NCBI GenBank assembly: GCA_964538915.1
Contig: CAZIFB010000026.1
Location: 1 to 64,000, forward strand
DNA: 64,000 nt
Origin: JAEUHQ01 sp964538915
Lineage (GTDB): Bacteria; Planctomycetota; UBA1135; UBA2386
Direction: 5' to 3'
Notes under the pieces: model-generated
The model's input: the letters and a program-made list of their open reading frames with translations, nothing else
Database searches by the model: none
What the model was told of the DNA's origin: nothing
Translations under genes and position numbers: made by a program
Shown: in pieces, positions 16,417 to 24,125 of the stretch
Numbering within the stretch: position 1 is the first letter of the stretch
How the letters are laid out: every line of letters starts with the position of its first letter

Positions 16417-18795
16417 ATGACGGCCATCGATCCCATGGACGCCGACTGGGCGGTCGTGCGCGAAGCGTTCGACGCTCTGGTCGACATCGCTCCGTCGCAG
16501 CGGGCGGCAGAGCTGGCGAAACGCGCCCTGCCGCCTCCCGTCCACGCGAAGCTGCAGCGGCTGCTGCGTATCGACGGCGAACCCGAGCCGGTGCTCGTGC
16601 CCGGGCGCGCCATCGAGCTGCCGGATGCCGCACCGGCGTCCTCCGCGTCGTCGTTCGTGCTGCCGCACCGGCTCGGGCGATACGAACTCCTCGCGTCCAT
16701 CGGCAAGGGCGGGATGGGGGAGGTCTTCCGCGCCCGCGACTCGCTGCTCGAACGCGACGTCGCGGTGAAGGTGCTCGCGTCCGGGCTCTTGGCGGATGCG
16801 CGCTGGCTGCCCCGATTCCGTCGGGAAGCGCGCGCTGCCGGTTCGCTGAACCATCCGAACGTCGTCACGGTGCACGACGTCGGGGAGCACGAAGGCGCGC
16901 ATTTCCTCGTCACCGAGCTGATCGACGGCGAGACGATGCGTCATCGTGTCGAGCGCGGACGACTCGCGGCGGACGAGCTCTTGGACTTCGGAGCGCAGAT
17001 CGTCGGCGCCGTCGCGGCGGCGCATGCGGCCGGCATCGTGCATCGCGACCTGAAGCCGGAGAACGTGATGGTGCGGCCCGACGGCATCCTGAAGGTGCTG
17101 GACTTCGGCCTCGCGAAGGCCGCCGCCGCGCCTCTGTCGTTCGACCCGGCCCAGAACACCGGGGTCGGCGTGCTGGTCGGCACGATGCGCTACATGTCAC
17201 CCGAGCAGGCGCGCGGCCAGGACGTCGATGCGCGCAGCGACGTGTTCGCGCTGGGGGCGCTGCTCTACGAACTCGCCACCGGCGTGCCGGCGTTCCAGGG
17301 CGACTCGCCGCTCGATGTCCTCGTTGCCCTGCTCGACCGGGACGTGCCGTCGCTCGCCGCGGCGCGGCCCGATCTGCCCGCCGCGTTCGCGGCGCTCGTG
17401 CAAGCCTGCCTGCGGAAGGACGCGGCGGAACGACCCGCAGACGCCACCGAAGTGCTCGCCGCGTTGGAGGCGCTGCGCGCGCCGTCCGACGAGCCGTCGG
17501 CGAACGAGCCGGTGCCCGCGGTCCGCTACGCGCGGAGCGGCGACGTCGACATCGCGTACCAGGTCTTCGGCAGCGGCCCGATCGACCTCGTGTTCGTGAT
17601 GGGATGGATCTCGCACCTGGAATGGTTCTGGCGCGAGCCTCACTTTGCGCGGTTCCTCCGCCGCCTCGGCCGGTTCTCCCGCGTGATCCTGTTCGACAAA
17701 CGAGGCACCGGGCTTTCGGACCGTGTGCCGACCGATCGCCTGCCGACGCTCGAACAGCGGATCGACGACGTTCGCGCGGTGCTCGACGCGATCGACAGCC
17801 GTCGCGCCGTGCTGTGCGGAGTGTCGGAAGGCGGTCCCATGTGTGCGCTGTTCGCGGCAACGCACCCCGAACGCACCCAAGCGCTGGTCATGATCGGCAG
17901 CTACGCGCGGCGCCTCTGCACCGACGACTACCCGTGGGGGCTCACCGAGGCGCAGCTCGAACAGTTCTGCGGCGAGATCCAGCGCACCTGGGGCGGACCG
18001 GTCGGCGTCGAAGCGCGGGCACCGAGCCTCGTCGGAGTGCCTGCGTTCCGGGAGTGGTGGGCCGCGTACCTCCGCCACGGGGCCAGCCCCAACGCCGCCG
18101 TGGCGCTCACCCGGATGAACGCGGAGATCGACGTTCGCCCGGTGCTGCCGACGATCTCCGTGCCGACCCTCGTCGTGCATCGCAGCGGCGACCGCTGCCT
18201 CACGGTCGAGCAGGGCCGCTACCTCGCGCAGAACGTGCCCGGGGCCGTTCTGGTCGAACTGCCCGGCGACGACCACCTGCCTTTCGTGGGCGACCAGGAC
18301 GCGATCGTCACCGCGATCGAGCAGTTTCTCGCGCGGGCGCCGGCTCCGTCCGCGCCGGCCCGCACGCTAGCGACGATCGTGCGCGCGAAGGGTCGAGGCG
18401 GCCCGATCGAGCTCGCCGGCTGGCGGCAGGCCGTGGTGCAGGGCGAGGCCATGGCGCAATCGCTCTCCTTCGCAACAGCCGAGGACGAACTGCTCGCGGT
18501 CTTCGACGGCCCCGTCCGGGCGATCCGCGCAGCGCGCGAAGTGGCCGCGGTTGCGGCGCGGTTCCGAGCGATGTTGTCGATCGTCGTCCACACCGGGGAG
18601 TGCCGGCGCTCCGTGCACGGCGTCGCCGGCGCGGTCGTCGACGAGTCCGAGGCGCTGCTCGAACGCGCCGAGCCGACGGCCATCGTCGTCAGCGGACCGG
18701 TGCGCGACCTCGTCGCTGGCGCCGGGTTCCAGTTCAGGGCGCGGGAGCCTGTTGCCCTGGGCGGCGGCCCGATCACCACCTGGACGATCGCCTGA
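16417..18795 (+). CDS. Ser/Thr protein kinase fused to alpha/beta hydrolase and degenerate cyclase domain
   Basis: 792 residues in three modules. (1) A Hanks-type kinase, about residues 86-350, with glycine loop GKGGMGEV (96-103), Lys118, HRDLKPEN (209-216) and DFG (229-231), so catalytically complete. (2) An alpha/beta hydrolase, about residues 365-640, resembling hydrolases that precede actinobacterial adenylate cyclases (FDKRGTGLSDRV, GVSEGG with Ser470, Asp592, His620). (3) A C-terminal class III cyclase-like remnant, about residues 645-792, recognisable by DELLAVFDGPVRAIRAA and VHTGE but lacking both metal-binding aspartates at the expected places. No transmembrane helix is seen, so it is probably cytosolic. 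It lies 70 bases after the ECF sigma gene and is probably cotranscribed with it. Confidence 0.85.
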   Translation: MTAIDPMDADWAVVREAFDALVDIAPSQRAAELAKRALPPPVHAKLQRLLRIDGEPEPVLVPGRAIELPDAAPASSASSFVLPHRLGRYELLASIGKGGMGEVFRARDSLLERDVAVKVLASGLLADARWLPRFRREARAAGSLNHPNVVTVHDVGEHEGAHFLVTELIDGETMRHRVERGRLAADELLDFGAQIVGAVAAAHAAGIVHRDLKPENVMVRPDGILKVLDFGLAKAAAAPLSFDPAQNTGVGVLVGTMRYMSPEQARGQDVDARSDVFALGALLYELATGVPAFQGDSPLDVLVALLDRDVPSLAAARPDLPAAFAALVQACLRKDAAERPADATEVLAALEALRAPSDEPSANEPVPAVRYARSGDVDIAYQVFGSGPIDLVFVMGWISHLEWFWREPHFARFLRRLGRFSRVILFDKRGTGLSDRVPTDRLPTLEQRIDDVRAVLDAIDSRRAVLCGVSEGGPMCALFAATHPERTQALVMIGSYARRLCTDDYPWGLTEAQLEQFCGEIQRTWGGPVGVEARAPSLVGVPAFREWWAAYLRHGASPNAAVALTRMNAEIDVRPVLPTISVPTLVVHRSGDRCLTVEQGRYLAQNVPGAVLVELPGDDHLPFVGDQDAIVTAIEQFLARAPAPSAPARTLATIVRAKGRGGPIELAGWRQAVVQGEAMAQSLSFATAEDELLAVFDGPVRAIRAAREVAAVAARFRAMLSIVVHTGECRRSVHGVAGAVVDESEALLERAEPTAIVVSGPVRDLVAGAGFQFRAREPVALGGGPITTWTIA

Positions 18796-18798
18796 GCG

Positions 18799-19482
18799 TC
18801 ACGCCATCAGGAGCGCCGCACCGACCAGCGCCGCGGTCTCGGTCCGCAGCACCGAAGTGCCGAGGCCGCAGGGCACGAACCCGGCATCGCGAGCAGCGCG
18901 TTCCTCGGCGGCAGTGAAGCCGCCCTCGGGGCCGACGAGCAGCACGACGTCGCCCGTGGCGGGACGCAGGCCGAGCACGGACGGGGCGCCCGGACTCGCG
19001 ACGAAGCGCGTCCCGGCGACGCCGATCTTCACGAAGTCCGCGAACTCCATCGCGGCGTGCACGACCGGCAGCCACGCTCGGTCGCACTGCCCGGCCGCGG
19101 CGACGACGATGCGCCGCCAGCGGTCGAGCCGTTCCCCCTGCGGCCGGGTGCGTTCGGTCCAGAGCGGCCAGAACTCGGCGATGCCCACTTCGGTCCCGTG
19201 TTCGAACAGCCACTCCGACCGCGACAGGCGGGGAGGCGCGAACGCGACCGCGACCCGTCGGGCCGGCTCCGGTTCGGCCTCCGCGGCGCCGATGCGGGCC
19301 CGGACGACGTCGCGTTCGACCGCGAGGACCTCGGCGTTCGCCGACCGCCCGCGCCCGTCGCCCAGCCGCACGACATCGCCGGGCCGCGCGCGCATGACTC
19401 GGCCGAGGTGGTGGGCGACGTCGCCGCGCAGGTCGGCCGTTCCCGCTTCGGGCAGTTCGTCGACGAAGTAGCGCTCGGGCAT
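18799..19482 (-). CDS. rsmE: 16S rRNA m3U1498 methyltransferase
   Basis: 227 residues from the ATG at 19482. RsmE is a SPOUT methyltransferase that modifies U1498 of 16S rRNA using SAM. Family marks are the N-terminal PUA-like part (HHLGRVMRARPGDVVRLGDG), the VAFAPPRLSRSEWLFEHGTEVGI segment (canonical: K.....i.K.tElGv) and the knotted C-terminal part with LLVGPEGGFTAAEE and LGTSVLRTETAA. The frame opens upstream to 19674, but that stretch lies in the divergent promoter region. A TACAAC -10 box ends 9 bases upstream of the ATG. The gene is convergent with the kinase gene, 3 bases apart. Confidence 0.92.
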   Translation of the reverse strand: MPERYFVDELPEAGTADLRGDVAHHLGRVMRARPGDVVRLGDGRGRSANAEVLAVERDVVRARIGAAEAEPEPARRVAVAFAPPRLSRSEWLFEHGTEVGIAEFWPLWTERTRPQGERLDRWRRIVVAAAGQCDRAWLPVVHAAMEFADFVKIGVAGTRFVASPGAPSVLGLRPATGDVVLLVGPEGGFTAAEERAARDAGFVPCGLGTSVLRTETAALVGAALLMA

Positions 19483-19491
19483 CGGGGGGCG

Positions 19492-19520
19492 GTTGTAGCG
19501 CCTCGGCGCCGCTCGCCGAA
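19492..19520 (-). promoter_or_regulatory. Putative leaderless promoter of rsmE
   Basis: On the minus strand TTCGGC (19515-19520), 17-bp spacer, TACAAC (19492-19497). The -10 box ends 9 bases before the rsmE ATG, so transcription would begin at or just before the start codon. The same 9-base spacing occurs at 38037, 42843 and 44244. Confidence 0.5.
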
Positions 19521-19534
19521 CTGTGTCGGAACCC

Positions 19535-19562
19535 TTGCGGCTCTTCCGCACGCAGGTAGCTT
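19535..19562 (+). promoter_or_regulatory. Putative promoter of the pseudopilin operon
   Basis: TTGCGG (19535-19540), 16-bp spacer, TAGCTT (19557-19562). It would drive the long plus-strand operon beginning with the FHA gene, with a leader of about 125 nt. The leader has no recognisable riboswitch. This is the only convincing sigma-70-like promoter I see ahead of the operon. Confidence 0.45.
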
Positions 19563-19693
19563 CTGCGGGTCCCGTTGTCTCGGCCGCCCTCGCCGAGCCG
19601 GGGCGCTCGCTTCCCAAGACCTCTCCCGCTCCGACATGGCGGGTGCCCGGTGTGCTGTTGCCCCGCACCGGCACGAGACCCCTCCCTATCCGA

Positions 19694-21679
19694 ATGGCTA
19701 CCTACGTCCTCGAGATCCTCGACGGGGATCGCGCAGGTGAGACTCTGCCCGTTGGCGACCGCACGTTGCGGATCGGACGGAAGCCCGGGAACGACCTCGT
19801 GCTCGCCGACGAGAAGACGTCGGGTGTGCACGCGGAAGTCGTGCTCGAAGGCGACCGCCACGTGCTGCGCGACCTGGGTTCGACGAACGGCACCTTCCTC
19901 GACGGCAAGCGCGTCACGGAGATCGTGCTGACCCCGGGCGACGTCGTGACGGTCGGCCGCCTGCGGGTCCGCTTCCGCGAAGAGGGTGCGGCGGCGGCGG
20001 CGGACGCGGGCGACCTCGCCGTTCACAAGCTCGACGCGTCGCGGCTGCAGCGGCGCGGCGGTTCGGCGACTCTCCTCGCCGGACTCGTCGTGGTCGGTCT
20101 CGGCGTCGGCGGCTACTTGTGGTGGCAAGGTCGGGCGACGGGCGAAGGCGGGGAAACGGGGCGTGCCAACGCACCGAAGACACCGCTCGCCATTCCCGGA
20201 AACCGGCTCGCGGCGACGATCGCGAACTGCGACACCGAAGAAGGCTGGAACACACGCGCCGCCGGGGCGCCGTTCCAGCCGACGACGTCCGCAAACTCCG
20301 GCACGGGAGCGTTCGAAGCGATGCGCCCCGAAGGCGCCGAGGCCGCGGACTTCGCGGTGCTCCGCCTGACCGAGCCGGTCTCCGTCCTCGCGGGTCGCAC
20401 GTTCACGCTCGTCGCGCACCTGCGTTGTCGCGGCGAGGCCAAGGTCGCGCTGCGCGCCGTCTGCTTCCCCAACGGCGACGCCGGACCGTTCCGCTACCGC
20501 ACCGGCTCCGCGTTCGCAGCGCCGGCGGCGTGGGAACGGGTGGAGGCAGTCGTCTCCGTGCCGACCGGCTGCGACCGCATGCAGTTCGAAGTGGTGGCCC
20601 TGCTGCCCGGCGCGGACGCCGCGGTCGCCGTCGACGATGTCGCGATCCTCGAGGCCGGCGCCAGCACCGCGATCGAGCAGAAGACGACCGAGTCGAGTCA
20701 AACGCTGGTCGGTACGGGCTCGGCCCTCACGATCCGCTCGACGGACCCGGAGAACCCCGCGACCCTCGTCGCCCTCGTCACGGACAGCGTCCCGCCGGCG
20801 ATGGCTGGCCTCTCCCGCGCCGGTCTCGGCGTGCTGTCGGACCTCGGCGTTCGGCCCGAGGTGACGGCGACGGAGCGCAGCTTCGTCGTCGACACGAAGG
20901 GCGTCGACGCGCTCGTCTTCGTGTTCCCGGCGGAGAGCGCCGGCGGCCTGCTCGTCGAAGGCGCCGACTCCGGGTTCGGCTCCGCACCGGCAGAATCCGA
21001 GTTCACCGGGAAGCGCCTCGTGCTCGGCGACCGCGCGACGCGCGCGATGCTGCAGTTCGAGAGTCCCGTCTCGTGCAAGGGCCAGCTCGGCGGCGGTCTC
21101 TACCGCCTGCGGGTGCAGAGCCCGCGGGTGGAGATCGTGCTCGGGTTCCGCAGCGAGCGTCTCGAAGCCAGCGAACTGCTGCGCCAGGCGAAGATGCGTC
21201 TGCAGGAAGGCCGTCCCGGTCAGGCGCTCGACCTCGTGCGCGACCTGCTGCGCAAGGTGCCGATGGACTCCGAGTTCCTCGCCCAGGCCCAGACGATGCG
21301 GGCCGAAGTGCTCGCGGCGCAGGGCGAACGGCTGCGCCAGCTCGACCAGGCGCTCGACGAAGCCGCATTCTTCGACACGCGGGGCGCGTTCGAACGCGTC
21401 GCGCAGGGAGTCGCGGACGTCATCGCGCTCTACGGCGAGAACAACCTCGAAGATGCGGCCAGCGCCAACGCGCTCCGCGAACGGGCGACGAAGCGGCTGG
21501 CCGAGATGGACAGCGCGAACGTCGACGCTCAGAAGAAGCGGCTCGACCTGCTGGCGAAGGCGTTCCAGAGCAGCGGGCAGACGGGGCTGGCGCAACTCGT
21601 GAACGCGTACGCCGAACGACACCTGGGCTCCGGGCTCCAGGGATCGGAAACCGCGCCCGGCGGCAGCAACGGGAAGTAG
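19694..21679 (+). CDS. FHA-domain single-pass membrane protein, first gene of the pseudopilin operon
   Basis: 661 residues. An N-terminal FHA phosphopeptide-binding domain (about residues 22-92: LRIGRKPGNDLVL, SGVHAEVVLEGD, LRDLGSTNGTFLDGKRV) is complete in its Arg, Ser-x-x-His and Asn-Gly positions. A transmembrane helix (about 120-140, LLAGLVVVGLGVGGYLWW) follows, then a large non-cytoplasmic part. That part has a beta-sandwich resembling a carbohydrate-binding or LamG-like fold (about 175-315) and helical C-terminal repeats (ELLRQAKMRLQEGRPGQALDLV). The FHA domain is cytoplasmic by prediction. It probably couples kinase signalling to the secretion-like machinery encoded downstream. The ATG at 19694 is chosen because it starts directly at the FHA fold. 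Confidence 0.82.
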   Translation: MATYVLEILDGDRAGETLPVGDRTLRIGRKPGNDLVLADEKTSGVHAEVVLEGDRHVLRDLGSTNGTFLDGKRVTEIVLTPGDVVTVGRLRVRFREEGAAAAADAGDLAVHKLDASRLQRRGGSATLLAGLVVVGLGVGGYLWWQGRATGEGGETGRANAPKTPLAIPGNRLAATIANCDTEEGWNTRAAGAPFQPTTSANSGTGAFEAMRPEGAEAADFAVLRLTEPVSVLAGRTFTLVAHLRCRGEAKVALRAVCFPNGDAGPFRYRTGSAFAAPAAWERVEAVVSVPTGCDRMQFEVVALLPGADAAVAVDDVAILEAGASTAIEQKTTESSQTLVGTGSALTIRSTDPENPATLVALVTDSVPPAMAGLSRAGLGVLSDLGVRPEVTATERSFVVDTKGVDALVFVFPAESAGGLLVEGADSGFGSAPAESEFTGKRLVLGDRATRAMLQFESPVSCKGQLGGGLYRLRVQSPRVEIVLGFRSERLEASELLRQAKMRLQEGRPGQALDLVRDLLRKVPMDSEFLAQAQTMRAEVLAAQGERLRQLDQALDEAAFFDTRGAFERVAQGVADVIALYGENNLEDAASANALRERATKRLAEMDSANVDAQKKRLDLLAKAFQSSGQTGLAQLVNAYAERHLGSGLQGSETAPGGSNGK

Positions 21680-21691
21680 CAGGGACACTCC

Positions 21692-23311
21692 ATGGCGAAC
21701 AAAGCCACCGCCGTCGACATCGGCAGCCACAGCGTCAAGATCCTCGCGGTCCAGACCGGCAAACACGGCATCAAGGTCGTCCGCTTCGCAGGGTTGCCGC
21801 GCGGTGAGTCCGCGACGCCGCTCGCCCAGGCGGGCGTGCCGCTCGCCGGCGTCGTGTGCGGCCTCGCGGGCCGCGACATGACCCTTCGCTACAGCCAGGT
21901 CCCGCCGACGCCGGACTGGCAGCTGCGCAAACTGATGGATCTCGAGATCCAGGACATCTCGCAGCAGTCCGGCGGTGCGCTGTCGGCGGACTTCAACCTT
22001 CTGCCGGCCCAGGATCCGGAGTCCGGCGTCGAGACGGTCCTGCTCGCCCTGGCGAAGGACGAAGCGCTCGACCGGCTGCAGGGCGAAGTGAAGGGTTCCG
22101 GCGGTTCCGTGGCGGCGTTCGTGCCCAACTGCACCGCGCTCTACAACGCGTTCCTGAAGTGCGGCCCCGTCGAGGAGGACGCGGTCGTGTGCCTCGCGAA
22201 CATCGGGCACGAGACGATCGACGTGGCGCTCGTGACGGGCACGGACCTCCTGTTCGCCCGCAACCTGAGCGGCGGCACGAAGGTTCTCGACGACGCGATC
22301 GGCGCCGCGTTCAACGTGAGCGGCAGGAAGGCCGAGGCACTGAAGAAGGACCTGCTCGACCTCGATCCGCAGAGCCGCGGTCGTTACGCGAGCGGACAGG
22401 CCGAGAAGGTCACGATCGCCGCGGGCGGTGCCGCGGGCTCGATCACCGCAGCCATCCAGAGTTCGGTGTCGTTCTGCAAGGCGCAGACGAAGCTGGCCGA
22501 CCTGCGCGTCGACAAGGTGCTGCTGGCCGGCGGCGGTGCGCGGTTGCGCGGTCTGCGCGGCATGCTGCGGGAGAGCCTGCGCTGCCCGGTCGAACTCTTC
22601 GATCCGTTCCAGAACCTCGACCTCACGGCGCTGCCTCCCGCGGATGCCGAACAGCTCCAGGCGATGCGGCACGAAGCCGTCGTGGCGCTCGGCCTCGCGG
22701 TGGGGCGGACCGACGACACGCTCTACTCGCTCGAGATCCTGCCCGAAGCGGTACGCAAGAAGCAGCGCTTCGCGCAGCGCACCATCTGGAACATCCTCGC
22801 CGCGGCCGTCGTGGTCGCGCTGCTGGCACTCCAGGCGAAGCGAGGACGCGAAGAAGTCGAAGCAGCGACCATGGCCGGCGAACGGGCGCGGCGCGCGATC
22901 GCCAGCGCCAACGGTGTGCACACCGATGCGGCTGCGGCGATCGCGGAGAACAAGGTGCAGCGCGCGGTCGTCGAGTACCTCGCCAGCCAGGCGATGCCGC
23001 TCAGCGCGCTGCTGCGCGCCGAACGCGCCGTCGGCGCGAACCTGCCCCCGCAGCTGTGGATTCGCAAGATGGAGATCCTCGCCGCGGGCGGCATGGGATC
23101 GGGCATCCGCAAACGACCGGCCGTTCTCGTCGAGGGTTCGGGCAAGGAACTGAACGGCGTCGAGGTCGGCCGCGTCATCAACGAGTTCGCGGGCAAGGTG
23201 AAGGCCGATCTCGCCAAGGTCGGCGCCACGGCGCCGTTGAAGCCGCTCGGGACGCAGGCGGACAAGTCGGAAGCGTTCCAGATCACCGTCGATTTCGCGG
23301 AGGCCAAGTGA
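21692..23311 (+). CDS. PilM-PilN fusion, inner-membrane assembly protein
   Basis: 539 residues. Residues 1-350 match the actin-like PilM/GspL cytoplasmic domain: phosphate-1 loop AVDIGSHSVKILAV, LANIGHETIDVALV, and adenosine motif VLLAGGGARLRGL. A transmembrane helix (about 364-383) and a periplasmic coiled segment follow, with a PilN-like signature (SALLRAERAVGANLPPQLWIRKMEI). PilM and PilN are normally separate genes; here they are one polypeptide, as in the GspL design of type II secretion. Its position directly after the FHA gene and before a PilO-like gene supports this. It overlaps the next gene by one base (TGATG). Confidence 0.85.
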   Translation: MANKATAVDIGSHSVKILAVQTGKHGIKVVRFAGLPRGESATPLAQAGVPLAGVVCGLAGRDMTLRYSQVPPTPDWQLRKLMDLEIQDISQQSGGALSADFNLLPAQDPESGVETVLLALAKDEALDRLQGEVKGSGGSVAAFVPNCTALYNAFLKCGPVEEDAVVCLANIGHETIDVALVTGTDLLFARNLSGGTKVLDDAIGAAFNVSGRKAEALKKDLLDLDPQSRGRYASGQAEKVTIAAGGAAGSITAAIQSSVSFCKAQTKLADLRVDKVLLAGGGARLRGLRGMLRESLRCPVELFDPFQNLDLTALPPADAEQLQAMRHEAVVALGLAVGRTDDTLYSLEILPEAVRKKQRFAQRTIWNILAAAVVVALLALQAKRGREEVEAATMAGERARRAIASANGVHTDAAAAIAENKVQRAVVEYLASQAMPLSALLRAERAVGANLPPQLWIRKMEILAAGGMGSGIRKRPAVLVEGSGKELNGVEVGRVINEFAGKVKADLAKVGATAPLKPLGTQADKSEAFQITVDFAEAK

Positions 23312-24108
23312 TGGACGTCGGCGCATTCGTTCAGGAGAACCGGCGGTGGCTGCTCGGGGCCGCCGGTGGCGGCCTCGCCTGGCTGATCGGCAGCGCGATC
23401 GTGGGTTCGCTCTACGACGGCGATGCTGCGTGGGCCGCGACGCGCGGGATCACGAAGAGCGCGGGCGACGCGCAGCTCTACGACAGTTCGGTTCTCTCCG
23501 CCGCGAAGGCGGAAGCGGACGAACTCACCAAGGAACGCGAGCGGCTCCAGTCGGAACTCGTGTTCAACCCGTCGCCCAAGTACACGCTGCCGGCGCAGGG
23601 TGCGCCCGACGAGTACCTCTTCCAGGTCGGCCGAGCCTTGAAGCAGTCGATCTTCGATGGCGCGAACGAACGCGACGTCGTCGCGGCGGACAAGGACGTC
23701 GGTTGGGACGCGCCGACGAGCGTCGACGAGATCCGCAGCGTGCTGTTCGGTCTCGACCTGATCGACGAGTTCAAGGCGCGGCTCTTCGCAGCGCACGACG
23801 CGGTCCGCGCGGCGCGTCCCGAGGCGACCGGGCTCAGGGCGCTCCAGCTCTGCAAGCTGGACTCGCGGCGGTCCGCCCGCACCACGAAGACCACGCGGCC
23901 CGGCGAAGTCGACCTGCGCGACCTGATCGTGCAGGAGCGCGTCACCTTCCAGTTCCAGAGCGACGAGGAGACGTGGATGCGCTTCGTCGAGTCCTGCCGC
24001 CAACCCGGACGGACGCTCGTTCTCGAGACGTTCCAGGTGCAAGCACCCGCGCGCATCGGGGAACCGTGTTCGGTGAAGGGTGTGCTGCAGGGGATCACGT
24101 TCAAGTAG
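23311..24108 (+). CDS. PilO-like membrane protein
   Basis: 265 residues. A cytoplasmic N-terminus and one transmembrane helix (about 13-33, LLGAAGGGLAWLIGSAIVGSL) are followed by a coiled-coil segment (AKAEADELTKERERLQSEL) and a C-terminal ferredoxin-like part (VTFQFQSDEETWMRFVESC, LVLETFQV). This is the layout of PilO/GspM proteins, which pair with PilN/GspL in the periplasm. Sequence similarity is weak, so the assignment rests mainly on layout and gene order. Translation should be coupled to the PilM-PilN gene through their one-base overlap. Confidence 0.62.
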   Translation: MDVGAFVQENRRWLLGAAGGGLAWLIGSAIVGSLYDGDAAWAATRGITKSAGDAQLYDSSVLSAAKAEADELTKERERLQSELVFNPSPKYTLPAQGAPDEYLFQVGRALKQSIFDGANERDVVAADKDVGWDAPTSVDEIRSVLFGLDLIDEFKARLFAAHDAVRAARPEATGLRALQLCKLDSRRSARTTKTTRPGEVDLRDLIVQERVTFQFQSDEETWMRFVESCRQPGRTLVLETFQVQAPARIGEPCSVKGVLQGITFK

Positions 24109-24125
24109 TCGCAGTCGTCGACGCA

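Noticed and set aside
19523..19693. Longer start for the FHA protein
   Set aside because: It would translate the promoter and leader region and adds a Pro/Ala/Arg-rich stretch before a complete FHA domain.
18773..23326. Very long open frame on the minus strand (about 1500 codons) across rsmE and the start of the pseudopilin operon
   Set aside because: Rich in Arg, Ala, Val and Glu with no domain, no signal and no start context; an antisense shadow caused by the high third-position GC of the plus-strand genes.
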